Below, one piece after another: positions 27,403 through 36,700 of a stretch of DNA of 45,826 bases. The notes under the pieces are model-generated. The model saw nothing but the letters and a program-made list of their open reading frames with translations. It did not search any database and was not told where the DNA came from. Source of the DNA: Azohydromonas lata NBRC 102462 (GTDB lineage Bacteria > Pseudomonadota > Gammaproteobacteria > Burkholderiales > Burkholderiaceae_C); assembly GCF_001571085.1 (NCBI RefSeq), contig NZ_BCTC01000051.1:1-45826 (forward strand). The letters run 5' to 3'. The translations under genes were made by a program, and so were the position numbers. Each line of letters starts with the position of its first letter. Positions within the stretch are counted from its first letter, which is position 1.

Positions 27403-28322
27403 AAGCCGCCACGCTTGCTCTGCTCGCCGCGGCAGCGCAGGCCGCGACGGCTGCGCCGATCTCGGAGGTGGTGTACGACCCGAAGCAGGTCATCCGCATT
27501 CCGGTCGCCAGGGGTGTCCCGACCCATGTCCTGCTGGAGCCGGGCGAGACGATCACGACGGACCTGGCGGCCGGGCTCGCCTCGGTATGCCGCAGCGCGG
27601 CCAAGAACAGTGTCAGCCCTACCCCCCAGGGCGGCGCGGATGCGCTGCCAATGGACGCATGGGACCTGTGCGGGCCCAAAGGCCAGGGCTCGATCTTCGT
27701 CAAGCCCGTGGGCCCCGCGACGCTGCCCAACCCGGTCGCGTTCCAGACCAACCGCAGGAACTACGCCCTGCAGTTCGACGTGGTGGCGAACCCGGCGCAG
27801 GCCTCGCGCCGCGTCGAGATCCGCTCGGCACCGGCCGGGCAAGCCGGCGGGCCTGACCAGGACATGCGGCGGCGCTTGGCGGCCGCGCAGGAACTGCTGC
27901 CCACCGAGCAGGAAATCATCGAGCAGCGGCTGTCGCTGCGGCCGGTCGTCGCCAACGGCGACTACTCCAAGGCCTGGGGCCAGGGCTCCGAGGACATCGT
28001 GCCCGCCGCCGTGTGGGACGACGGTGCCTCGACGTATCTGGAGTACCCCGGCCACATGCCGGTGCCCGCGGTGTTCGAGGTCTTGCCTGGAGGCAAGGAG
28101 CAGCAGGTCAACCCGCGCTTCGACCCCCGCTTCAACCTGCTGGTGGTGGATCGCGTGGCGCGCGGCCTGATGCTGCGCCGGGGCGACACGCAGGTGGTGT
28201 CCATCACCAACCAGGCGTTCGACGTGCAGGGCCGCGGCGCGCCCAAGGGCAGCGTGGCCGAGGGCGTGCAGCGCATCGTGCGCGACAAGCGCACCGGCGG
28301 TTTTCGGGAGGACCAGCGATGA
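27399..28322 (+). CDS. virB9: VirB9 outer-membrane core protein
   Basis: A 307-residue periplasmic protein starting at a GTG that overlaps the virB8 stop (GTGA). A signal peptide ends near residue 19 (ATAAP). The N-terminal domain contains VVYDPKQVIRIPVARGVPTHV and GETITTDLAAG, the C-terminal domain VWDDGASTYLEYPGHMPVPAVFE, then NLLVVDRVARGLMLRRGDTQVVSI, all characteristic of VirB9/TrbG/CagX. With VirB10 it forms the outer-membrane ring. Its stop overlaps the virB10 ATG by four bases. Confidence 0.92.
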   Translation: MKAATLALLAAAAQAATAAPISEVVYDPKQVIRIPVARGVPTHVLLEPGETITTDLAAGLASVCRSAAKNSVSPTPQGGADALPMDAWDLCGPKGQGSIFVKPVGPATLPNPVAFQTNRRNYALQFDVVANPAQASRRVEIRSAPAGQAGGPDQDMRRRLAAAQELLPTEQEIIEQRLSLRPVVANGDYSKAWGQGSEDIVPAAVWDDGASTYLEYPGHMPVPAVFEVLPGGKEQQVNPRFDPRFNLLVVDRVARGLMLRRGDTQVVSITNQAFDVQGRGAPKGSVAEGVQRIVRDKRTGGFREDQR

Positions 28323-29758
28323 GCACAGCACAGGCCACTGTCAACACCGTGGAGCCGGCCGAACCCGCGGGTGCCGTCGACATCCCCCGCGTCGCCGACC
28401 TGGCGCAGCAGCGCTGGTCGCGCCGCAAGACGACACTCACCCTGAGCCTGCTGGGTGCGGCGACGCTGGCAGCCGGCGCCGGCGTGTGGTGGATGAAGGC
28501 CTATGGCCTGCAGTCGCTGCTGCCGCTGCCCAAGGCCGAGCAGGAAGCGCCCAAGCCGGCATCGAGCACTTCCCGCGGCAAGCCGGCGCGGATGCCGGCC
28601 CCTGGACCAGCACAAGCGGCTGCGTCCCCTGCCCCAGCGCCGGCACCGGCGCCAGCAGCTTCCAAACCCACCGTGCCCGCGCCAGACGAGGACATCGAGC
28701 CCATCTGCATCAAGGGCCAGCCCTGCAACCAGCGCGCGGGTGGACAGCGAGGCGGCGGCTCGGGTGGCCAGGCCCGGCCGCGCCAGGTGCGCGACCCGAG
28801 GGACGCGCCGATGATGATCATCTCGGGCCTGGGCCACATGCTGGTGCGGGTGGCTGACAGCGGGCCGGGCTATCTGCAAAGCGATACCGCCGCCGAGCGC
28901 GCCCGGCTCATGGAGCGGCTGGCGAACAACCAGCGGCAGCTCGACCGGGCCATGCAGCAGATCGAGGCGGCACAGAGCGCACCCGCCCTGCAGCAGCCGG
29001 GGGCCGTCCCGGCTGCACCCGCAGCGCCTGCACCTGGGCAGCCCCATGCGCCGGTGGTGGCGCCGGGCACCGCGGCTGCAAATGCCGGTGCTGGTGCTGG
29101 TGCTGGTGCTGCCGGGCAACCCCGCCCGTTCGAAGCGATGGTGGAGGCGCAGCAGCTGCCCGACGACAGCCTGGTGATGCCGCCGCGCAGCATCGAGTGC
29201 AGCATGCTCATGAAGGTGGCCACGGCGATGCCGGGCGATTTCCGCTGCATGGTCACGCGCGACGTGCGCGGCGCCGATGGGCAGATCACGCTCATCGACC
29301 GCGGCTCGGTCGTCTACGGCCGCTACAACGCATCGAACGTGCGCATCGGCACGACGGCCATTGCGCTCGATGAGCTCTGGGTGCTGACGCCTGCGCCCTA
29401 CAGCGTGCGCGTGCGCCTGGATGCGCTGGCCGCCGGGCCGCTGGGCGAAGGCGGCGTGCAGGGCCACGTCGACAACCGCTGGGGCCAGCGTCTGGGCCCG
29501 GCGCTGTTCCTGAGCGTGTTCAGCGACGCGGCCCGGGCGCTGATCCAGGGCCGGGACGACAACCAGGGCAACACGGTCGTCATCGGCACGGGTGCGCTCA
29601 ACACGGGCGACCGCCTGGCGCAAGAGGCGCTGCGCCAGACCATGAACATCCCCTCCATCCTGACCAAGAACCAGGGCGACACGGTGTTCATCGAGACGCT
29701 GTCTCCGATCTCGTTCCAGAAGGTCTACCAGCTGCGGGCGACGCGCGCCGCACGCTGA
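28319..29758 (+). CDS. virB10: VirB10 core complex protein
   Basis: A 479-residue protein with a short cytoplasmic N-terminus, one membrane helix (LTLSLLGAATLAAGAGVWWM), a long proline/alanine-rich periplasmic linker with near-repeats of AP and GAGAGAG, and a C-terminal beta-barrel domain (VMPPRSIECSMLMKVATAMPGDFRCMV, DRGSVVYGRY, WGQRLGPALFLSVFSDAA, GDTVFIE) typical of VirB10/TrbI. The linker makes it longer than many relatives. It spans both membranes and senses ATP energy from VirB11/VirD4. The coding start is set by the ATGA overlap with virB9 rather than by the earlier open frame. Confidence 0.93.
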   Translation: MSTAQATVNTVEPAEPAGAVDIPRVADLAQQRWSRRKTTLTLSLLGAATLAAGAGVWWMKAYGLQSLLPLPKAEQEAPKPASSTSRGKPARMPAPGPAQAAASPAPAPAPAPAASKPTVPAPDEDIEPICIKGQPCNQRAGGQRGGGSGGQARPRQVRDPRDAPMMIISGLGHMLVRVADSGPGYLQSDTAAERARLMERLANNQRQLDRAMQQIEAAQSAPALQQPGAVPAAPAAPAPGQPHAPVVAPGTAAANAGAGAGAGAAGQPRPFEAMVEAQQLPDDSLVMPPRSIECSMLMKVATAMPGDFRCMVTRDVRGADGQITLIDRGSVVYGRYNASNVRIGTTAIALDELWVLTPAPYSVRVRLDALAAGPLGEGGVQGHVDNRWGQRLGPALFLSVFSDAARALIQGRDDNQGNTVVIGTGALNTGDRLAQEALRQTMNIPSILTKNQGDTVFIETLSPISFQKVYQLRATRAAR

Positions 29759-29773
29759 ACGGGAGCGCATGCC

Positions 29774-30829
29774 ATGGATGCAGACGATTTCACGTTCGGC
29801 CAGGCCGAGGACTACGCGCTGATGGTGCGCCACCTGCTGGAGCCGCTGCAGCCGTGGCTGGACCAGGACGATGTGCTGGAGATCTGCGTGAACAGACCCG
29901 GCGAGGTCTGGGTCGAGCGGCACCAAGGATGGGACGCGCCGCATGCCGTGCCGGTGCTCACCTTCGACCGCTGCGTGCAGCTGGCCATTGCCGTTGCAAC
30001 ATCCACCAGCCAGATCGTGGGCAGCGCGCATCCCCTGTTGGGCGCCGTGCTGCCCGACGGCGAGCGCGTGCAGTTTGCGCTGCCCCCGGCGGTGCCGCGC
30101 GACACGGTGTCCGTCACGATCCGGCGCCCGTCGAGCCGGCTGCTCACGCTCGACGACCTGGCCGCCGGCGGCCTGTTCCAGCGCGTGGTGCCGCCGTCGA
30201 ACGACCTGCAGCCGCACGAGAAGGACCTGCGGCAGCTGCTCAAGCGCGGCCTGGTGCCGGAGTTCCTGAAGCTTGCCATGGCCACCAGGCAGAACATGCT
30301 GGTGGGTGGGCACACCGGCTGCGGCAAGACCACCATCCTCAAGGCCCTGGCCGAGCTCATCCCGCTGCATGAGCGGCTGTTCACGGTCGAGAGCGCGGCC
30401 GAGCTGCTGACGCCCCACCACAAGAACGCCGTGCACCTGTTCTGGAGCGACGGCGGCCAGAGCGTGGCCGACGTGACGCCGCACGATCTGCTGATGGCTG
30501 CACTGCGCGGCCGGCCGGACCGTGTGCTGCTGGCCGAGACGCGCGGGCCCGAGGCGTACTACATGATCCGCTTCGGCATGTCGGGCCACCCCGGGAGCAT
30601 GACGACGCTGCACAGCAAGACGCCGCGCATGGCCTTCGACCAGCTGTCGATGATGGTGCAGGAGTCGCCGCAGGGGCGCGGCATCCCGGACGCCAAGGTC
30701 GAGCAGCTGCTCAGGAGCAACATCGACATCGTGCTCCAGTTCGGCAACGACGGCAGCGGCCGCTTCGTGCAGGAGATCTGGTACGACCCCGAGGGCAAGC
30801 GAGACATGGCGCCGGAGACGCAGCCATGA
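29774..30829 (+). CDS. virB11: VirB11 traffic ATPase
   Basis: A 351-residue hexameric ATPase. Walker A GGHTGCGKTT is at about residues 179-188, the Asp box FTVESAAEL follows, Walker B is within DRVLLAETRG (Glu in place of Asp, normal for the family), and the His box reads HPGSMTTLHSKTP. The N-terminal domain contains VLEICVNRPGEVWVE. It switches the machine between pilus assembly and substrate transfer. The stop overlaps the virD4 ATG (ATGA). Confidence 0.94.
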   Translation: MDADDFTFGQAEDYALMVRHLLEPLQPWLDQDDVLEICVNRPGEVWVERHQGWDAPHAVPVLTFDRCVQLAIAVATSTSQIVGSAHPLLGAVLPDGERVQFALPPAVPRDTVSVTIRRPSSRLLTLDDLAAGGLFQRVVPPSNDLQPHEKDLRQLLKRGLVPEFLKLAMATRQNMLVGGHTGCGKTTILKALAELIPLHERLFTVESAAELLTPHHKNAVHLFWSDGGQSVADVTPHDLLMAALRGRPDRVLLAETRGPEAYYMIRFGMSGHPGSMTTLHSKTPRMAFDQLSMMVQESPQGRGIPDAKVEQLLRSNIDIVLQFGNDGSGRFVQEIWYDPEGKRDMAPETQP

Positions 30830-33162
30830 AGCTGCCACGCCCCAGGCTGCCGAAGTCGTGGCGCTTTCCGACGTGGCTCACGCCCCGGCGTGTGGCCATG
30901 GCTGCCGCGCTCGCCGGCGCGACGCTCGCGCTGGGCGCCGGCGGCACCTGGGCCAGCGGCGCCACGTTCAACGCCCTCAACCTGAGCAACCCGGGCCGTG
31001 CGCAGCTCGGCAGCATCTGGCGGTACTGGGACAAGTACGGCAGCGACGACGGCATGCGCAAGAAGCTCGTGGGCGCCATGGCGCTGGGCTACGGCATGGC
31101 TTTTGGCCTGCCGCTTATCGCCTGGGCCTATGCCAGGCAGGGCCGGCCGCTGTACGGTGCCGCGCGCTTCGCCACCACCGGCGAGATGGAGGCCTACGGG
31201 CTGTTCAAGGGCGACGGCATCATCATCGGCAAGCTCGGTGGCCGCTACATCAGCTACCCCGGCGAGGAGTTCGTGCTGGTGAGCGCGCCGACGCGCTCGA
31301 AGAAGACCCAGGGCGTGGTGCTTGCCAACGCCATCGAGTGGCGCGAGTCGATGCTCGTCATCGACATGAAGGACCTGGAGATCTTCGAGGCCTCGGCCGG
31401 ATGGCAGGCCAGGATGGGCAAGAAGGTGGGCGTGTGGTCGCCCTACGACGATGGCAGGCGCACCGGGCAGCACAACTTCCTGGCCTACATCCGCCCCGAC
31501 GCGGCGCACGTGGTCGGGGACCTGTTCGAGCTGGCCTACTGGTGGTTCCCGGACGCGCCGGACGGCCAGGGCAGCAGCGCCAACTTCTTCCAGACGCAGT
31601 GCCGCAACCTCATCGTCGGGCTGGGGCTTTACCTGCTGGAAACGCCCGAGACGGAGATGCCGCGCACCATGGGCCAGGTGCTGAGGCTGGCCAGCGGCGG
31701 TGGCGAACACGGACTGCGCGAGCACATCGAAGCGCTCATCACCACGCGGCACAAGGCCGGCAGGCGCCTGTCGGCCTCCTGCGAGCGCTTCCTGGGCCGG
31801 GTGCTGGCCTGCGGCGATTCGCCGGAAACCTTCGTCAGCATCTTCAGCACCTTCACCGGCGCGCTGTCGATGTTCGACGACCCGCTGGTGGACTGCGCCA
31901 CCAGCGGCTGCAGCTTCGACGTGTCGCGCCTGATGTACGAGCCCATGGCGCTGTACGCGCACGTGCCGTTCGGCAAGCTGGAGCAGTCGCGCATCTTGCT
32001 CAACGCGTTCCTGTCGCAGGTCGTGAGCCTCAACAGCCGGCGGCTGCCGAAGAACGACCCGCTGCCGCGCATCAAGTGCCTGGGGATCTTCGACGAGCTC
32101 ACGGTGGCCGGGCGCATCAACGTCTACGCCGAAGGCATCGGCTTCCTGGCGGCCTACGGCTGGCGGTTCCTCAGCGTCTGCCAGACGCAGGCGCAGCTGG
32201 CCATCCCCTACGGCGACAAGGGCGCCGAGATCATTGCCGACAACCACGGCTGCCAGATCATCTTCGCGCCCCGGCGCGAGACGACGGCTGAAGCGTACGC
32301 CAAGGACCTGGGCACGCTCGACGAGCGCGTGCGCTCGCACAGCCGCAACACCGGCGGCCAGGGCACGAGCACGGGCGAGAACGTCACGATCCAGCGCCGC
32401 AACCTGCTCACGCCCGACGAGATCCGCTACCTGGACGAGGACAAGCTGATAGCGCTGTTCCGGGGCCTGCGGCCGGTACTGGCGGACAAGGCCCTGGTCT
32501 ACGCGGACCCGCTGCTCAAGGACCGCGTCATCGCGCCGCCCGGGATCCCGGCGCTCAACCTGGGTGCCCACATCGCCCGCGTCGAGATGCGCTGGCGCGC
32601 GCTCAAACCCGGCGAGGGCGAGACCGAGCTGATTCCCGTGGAGGAGCTGCACGGCGTGAAGGTGCCGCTGCGCCCGCCCGGCGGCGTCGTGCCGCCGGAG
32701 GGCGTGGACGCGTTCATCGACGACTTCTTCGATGGCGGGCTTGGCGATGCGCCCTCGGCTGTCGCCCTGGTGGACGAGGCAGGAGAGAACTGGGTGGAGG
32801 AAGGCGACGAGCCGCCGCCGCTGGCCGTGGTGCGCCAGGCACCCGCGAGCCCGGCGGCAGCGGCGACGCTGCAGGAGCCCGCAGGCCTGTACCGGGAGCT
32901 TGACATTGGCGTTCTGGATCATCCGAGCGAAGGAGTAGCTGATGAAGAACCGACTGATACTGCCAGCGGCGCTGGCAGCGACGCTGGCGCTGGTGGGGTG
33001 CGGGACGCCGCCGAAGGCGCCGATGCCGGACGAGCGCACGCGCAGCCCGGCAAACGATCCGGCCAGGCTGGAAATGCTGGACGCGGCCGGAAAGATCCAG
33101 CGGGCAACGGCGGATCTGGTGGCCGCGGCGCGCGCGTCGGCGGCCGAGCGGCTGGCCGCTGA
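30826..33162 (+). CDS. virD4: VirD4/TraG-type coupling protein
   Basis: A 778-residue coupling protein that recruits DNA or protein substrates. Two N-terminal membrane helices (VAMAAALAGATLALGAGG and MALGYGMAFGLPLIAWAY) are followed by the RecA-like domain with HNFLAYI, Walker B IFDEL near 422 and SVCQTQAQL. Walker A is atypical: residues 154-161 read APTRSKKT, with Lys159 where the family has Gly (SGK). The main domain ends near the segment GVLDHPSEGVA, which lies right at the lipoprotein's ribosome site; the last 75 residues are Gly/Ala/Arg-rich, unlike VirD4, and overlap the next gene out of frame. A frameshift or run-on after the true stop is possible. Confidence 0.9.
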   Translation: MKLPRPRLPKSWRFPTWLTPRRVAMAAALAGATLALGAGGTWASGATFNALNLSNPGRAQLGSIWRYWDKYGSDDGMRKKLVGAMALGYGMAFGLPLIAWAYARQGRPLYGAARFATTGEMEAYGLFKGDGIIIGKLGGRYISYPGEEFVLVSAPTRSKKTQGVVLANAIEWRESMLVIDMKDLEIFEASAGWQARMGKKVGVWSPYDDGRRTGQHNFLAYIRPDAAHVVGDLFELAYWWFPDAPDGQGSSANFFQTQCRNLIVGLGLYLLETPETEMPRTMGQVLRLASGGGEHGLREHIEALITTRHKAGRRLSASCERFLGRVLACGDSPETFVSIFSTFTGALSMFDDPLVDCATSGCSFDVSRLMYEPMALYAHVPFGKLEQSRILLNAFLSQVVSLNSRRLPKNDPLPRIKCLGIFDELTVAGRINVYAEGIGFLAAYGWRFLSVCQTQAQLAIPYGDKGAEIIADNHGCQIIFAPRRETTAEAYAKDLGTLDERVRSHSRNTGGQGTSTGENVTIQRRNLLTPDEIRYLDEDKLIALFRGLRPVLADKALVYADPLLKDRVIAPPGIPALNLGAHIARVEMRWRALKPGEGETELIPVEELHGVKVPLRPPGGVVPPEGVDAFIDDFFDGGLGDAPSAVALVDEAGENWVEEGDEPPPLAVVRQAPASPAAAATLQEPAGLYRELDIGVLDHPSEGVADEEPTDTASGAGSDAGAGGVRDAAEGADAGRAHAQPGKRSGQAGNAGRGRKDPAGNGGSGGRGARVGGRAAGR

Positions 33163-33613
33163 GGACGCTGTCCCGATGCGGCCGGCGGCGCTGCGCCCGG
33201 TCCGCGGCGGGCTCTCAGCCACAGCCGCCGGCGGCAACGTCGTCTACACGTACCGCTTCGCCCTGGGCAGCACAAGGCTGGAGCTGGCGCCGGCGGCCGC
33301 GGCGCAGCTGGTGGCCGCGGCCAGGCAGGCGCAGCTGGTGGTGCTGCGCGGGCGTACCGACTCGGCCCGGGACGACGTGGCCAACGCCCGCGCGGCCCAG
33401 GGCCGTGCGGAAGCCGCGCAGCTGCTGCTCATCAAGGGCGGCGTGCCCATGGATCGCATCCGGCTCACGTACCAGGGGGCGGGCGACTTCGTGGCGCCCA
33501 ACTCGACGCCCGACGGCCGCTGGCTCAACCGCCGCGTCGAGATCGAGCTGTACCCGGTGCGGCCGCAGGCTGTCGAGCCACCCGAGCCGCCGGCCCTCGT
33601 CGCCGCGCAGTGA
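32942..33613 (+). CDS. OmpA-like lipoprotein
   Basis: A 223-residue lipoprotein: signal peptide with lipobox LVGC (Cys20), then a linker and a C-terminal OmpA-family peptidoglycan-binding domain (YTYRFALGSTRLELAPAAA, VVLRGRTDSARDDVANARAAQGRAEA, DGRWLNRRVEIEL). It would anchor the channel to the cell wall and may take the place of VirB7. AAGGAG lies six bases before the ATG. It overlaps virD4 by 221 bases in another frame, an unusually long overlap. Confidence 0.85.
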   Translation: MKNRLILPAALAATLALVGCGTPPKAPMPDERTRSPANDPARLEMLDAAGKIQRATADLVAAARASAAERLAAEDAVPMRPAALRPVRGGLSATAAGGNVVYTYRFALGSTRLELAPAAAAQLVAAARQAQLVVLRGRTDSARDDVANARAAQGRAEAAQLLLIKGGVPMDRIRLTYQGAGDFVAPNSTPDGRWLNRRVEIELYPVRPQAVEPPEPPALVAAQ

Positions 33614-33620
33614 GGCCGCC

Positions 33621-33797
33621 ATGCACGGCGAGGCCTATGAGGAGTGGCTGGCGTACCAGGCGCTGATGCAGCGCCTGTGCCCAGGCCACGACGCAGCCCG
33701 GGCACTGACGCTGGAAGAGTGCATTTGCATGTACATCGACGATGTCTTCGACGCGCTTGAAGAGCAGCTCCTGCACGGAGGCGGCCATGGTGGATGA
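33621..33797 (+). CDS. Small acidic protein
   Basis: A 58-residue protein starting eight bases after the lipoprotein stop and overlapping the next gene by eleven bases. It is acidic, contains EECICMYIDDVFDALEEQLL as an amphipathic helix and ends in a His/Gly tail (LHGGGHGG). No known domain is apparent. Tight packing in the operon and a preceding GAGG make it credible. Confidence 0.55.
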   Translation: MHGEAYEEWLAYQALMQRLCPGHDAARALTLEECICMYIDDVFDALEEQLLHGGGHGG

Positions 33798-36700
33798 CAA
33801 GCTGCCGGCCAACCGCTACGAGCTGAGGATGCCTGGCGCGGACACCAGGATCTTCACCAGCGCCGACAAGGTCGCCGCGGCGTTCCACGCGGCCGACGCC
33901 GACAAGATGCCCAGCGTGCACAGGTTCGTCCGCGGGCAGCCGGAGACCGTGGTGGCGCGCACGTCGCCGCGCCTTGCGCAGGAATACGCCGGCGCGACGC
34001 TGGAGCGGATCTTCAAGCGCAAGGCCGTGGACCCGGTGCCGATTGAAGGCGAGCGGTTTCGCGACGCCTACTACGCCGCGGTCGATGCCTCGCTGCGCAT
34101 GCGGCTGGAGTCCGTGGAGGACTGGAACAAGGTCCAGCCCAGGACGGCGGACGGCGTATGGAAGCTCGAGCGGGCCACCTACGACGACCTGGAAGCGCTG
34201 GCGTTTGCGCGGCCCGAGCGGGCGCGGCAGGCCTGGATGGACCACGTGGGCACCCGTTTCGACGCGCCGACCCTGGTTGATTACGAAACGGGGCAGGTGG
34301 TCACGCTGGCCGATACCGCCAGCCTCGCGTCGGCGCGCAGGCTGCACGAGTACCGCTTCGGGATCGCTTTGGACGCCCAGCAGGCGCCACGGCAGCCGCA
34401 GCCGAAGGAGCAGCAGCCGCCTGCAGCGGCCCAGGCCGCCAGCGAACCGACGCCGTCGCAGGACAACGGTCAGCGCGTTGTGCCCCTTTCCTCGGAGCCC
34501 GCAGGAACAGTGGGTGTCGAACAGCCGCCGGCCACTCCGCCGCGCATGCAAGTCGGCCCGAACCGGCATCACTGGCTGAACGAGAACGCCCAGTGGCACC
34601 GGGACGTCGCTGACCGTCGCGGGCTGACCGCGGGCATCGAGGCGGAGTTTGCGCAGGGCAAGACGGCAAAGCAGGTCATCAAGGCGATGGGCAAGGAACT
34701 GGAGTTCCTGCCCATTGAGGATCGGCCCAATTTCATCGTTGGCGTGCGCGCCACCTTGGGAATCCCGTCACAAGCCACCTCTGACGGGCAGCAGGAGTTC
34801 CAGGCCTGGAAGGCTGAGTACGACAAGCGCTTGGCATCTCAATCCGCCACCCCCACTCAACCGCAGCAAGAGGGACCGGTCATGAACCTGATGCGCCTTC
34901 AGATCGACGGTGTAGATGTTGGACGCCTCGCATTCGAGAAGCACTCGACGGAAACCGGCGTGTTTGTCGATCTCACTGCGCTGGATCGCAGCGACAAGCC
35001 GGTGGCGCAGTTCACGGGCGTCAACAAGGACGAGCTGAACAGCATCCTCGGTCCCACGGTGGGGCATGAAGTCGCCAAGTTCAACGGCGGCAAGGGCGAG
35101 TTCAGGGGCGAACAACTGGACGTTCCTGCGGCCGAGGTTGCCAAGGCAGTCAAGGCCGCGCCGGCGCAGCAAGGCCCGCAGGCAGCTGCCGAGCAGCGTC
35201 CAGCACAAAAGCAGGAGCCGTCCAGCGTGGCCAGGAGCCGTGCGCCCAGGAAGGGGCAAGGCATGGCCGAGCAACAGCAAGGCGCTACGACGGCCTCCAG
35301 CGCGCAGCCGACGCCGTCCAACAGCGTCGAGCCGGCCAACGGCCTGGCGTATGCCATCGACGGCACCGCGGTCGAGTCCGTGAAGTTCAACCGTCGCGGC
35401 CAGGGCACCGATCAGGTGGTGGACCTGCGCGGCTTCAACGGCAAGGAACCGATCATCGAGGCCAAGGGCGTGCCGCTGGCCGAGCTCGGCCGTGTTGTGG
35501 GCGAGGCCGCTGCGCAGCACATCGCCGCTGCAAAGGGACGCACCGGGACCTTGAAAGGCGAAGCTGCACCTGGGGTGGGCGAGGTGCCAACTCTGGCTGC
35601 GACCGCGGCCGCACGGGCGGGCAAGGCGACACCGCAGCAGGCGCCGGTGGCTGCGAAGCAGCCCAAGGCCGATGCGCCAGCGGCCGGTGCTGCTGTTTCT
35701 GCCGCGGGCCCCAGTGACACGGTGACGGTGGAGGTGATGCGCCGCGGCCAGCGCGAGACGATCAGCCTGCAGGCCGGCAGCAGCCGTGAGCTGGGCCTGA
35801 CGATGCGGCCGCTGCAGGGCGACGAGGCGCGCGCCGCCGGCCTGGCGGGTGGACTCCTGGTCGGCGGCGTCTCGGGGGCAGCCAACCGCGCGGGCGTGCT
35901 GCCCGGCGACGTGCTCGTGGCGGTCAACGGCACCCCGGTGAGCAGCATCGACCAAGTGCGCGCGGCCGCGGCCAACCCGGCGCCTGCGCCGTCCAGCACG
36001 CCGGCGCAGCAGGCCTCGGCGCCCTCCTCCGGACCGGCGCAGCAGCCGGCCGCCGTGGCGCCGCCCATTGAGGAGCCTCCCGCGGTCAAGGCGCGCCGCG
36101 AGGCTGAGCGCCTGGCGATCGAAGCCCTCAAGGCGTCGCTGGCGGAGCGGTTCATCGTCCGTGCGGGCCACGCGGCCGACTCCACTGAATACCGCTTCCG
36201 TGGCGAGCCGGGGGTGCTCGCGTTCGTGGACCGGGGCTCGAAGCTGGCCACGGACCGTAACGAAGCCGACGTGGCGCGCGGCATCGTGGACCTCGCGCAA
36301 GCCAAGGGCTGGAAGGCACTCGCGCTCGCGGGCACGGAGGACTTCCGACGCAACGTGTGGCGCGAGGCTGCGGCCCGCGGCCTGCCCTCGTCGGGCTACA
36401 CCCCGACCAAGGCGGATCAGGAATGGGTAGCCGCCCGTCAAGGCGCGCAGCAGTCAAACACGGTGGCAAGGACCGACGCCCAGCAGCCAGCACAGCAGCA
36501 GGCGCCGCGGCCCGCGCAGCCCGCAGCGGCCGTCAGCCCGGCTGGTGCCACATCGCAGCAGGGACCGACGAAAACTCAAGTCATGAATGCCATGCGCGCC
36601 GGCCTTCGCGATCTCAACATGGACAAGGCATCGAGCGACCGCATCATGGAGCGGCTGTCGGTGCGCCTGGACGGCTTGCTGGCCCAGGGCAAGCCGCTGC

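Noticed and set aside
29080-29120. GCTGGTGCT-type short repeats in virB10
   Set aside because: Ordinary low-complexity coding of the Gly/Ala-rich linker, not a separate repeat element.
27962-33237. Two very long minus-strand frames opposite virB9 to virD4
   Set aside because: They lie over genes with clear VirB/VirD motifs, and their sequences are low-complexity Arg/Ala/His-rich antisense.
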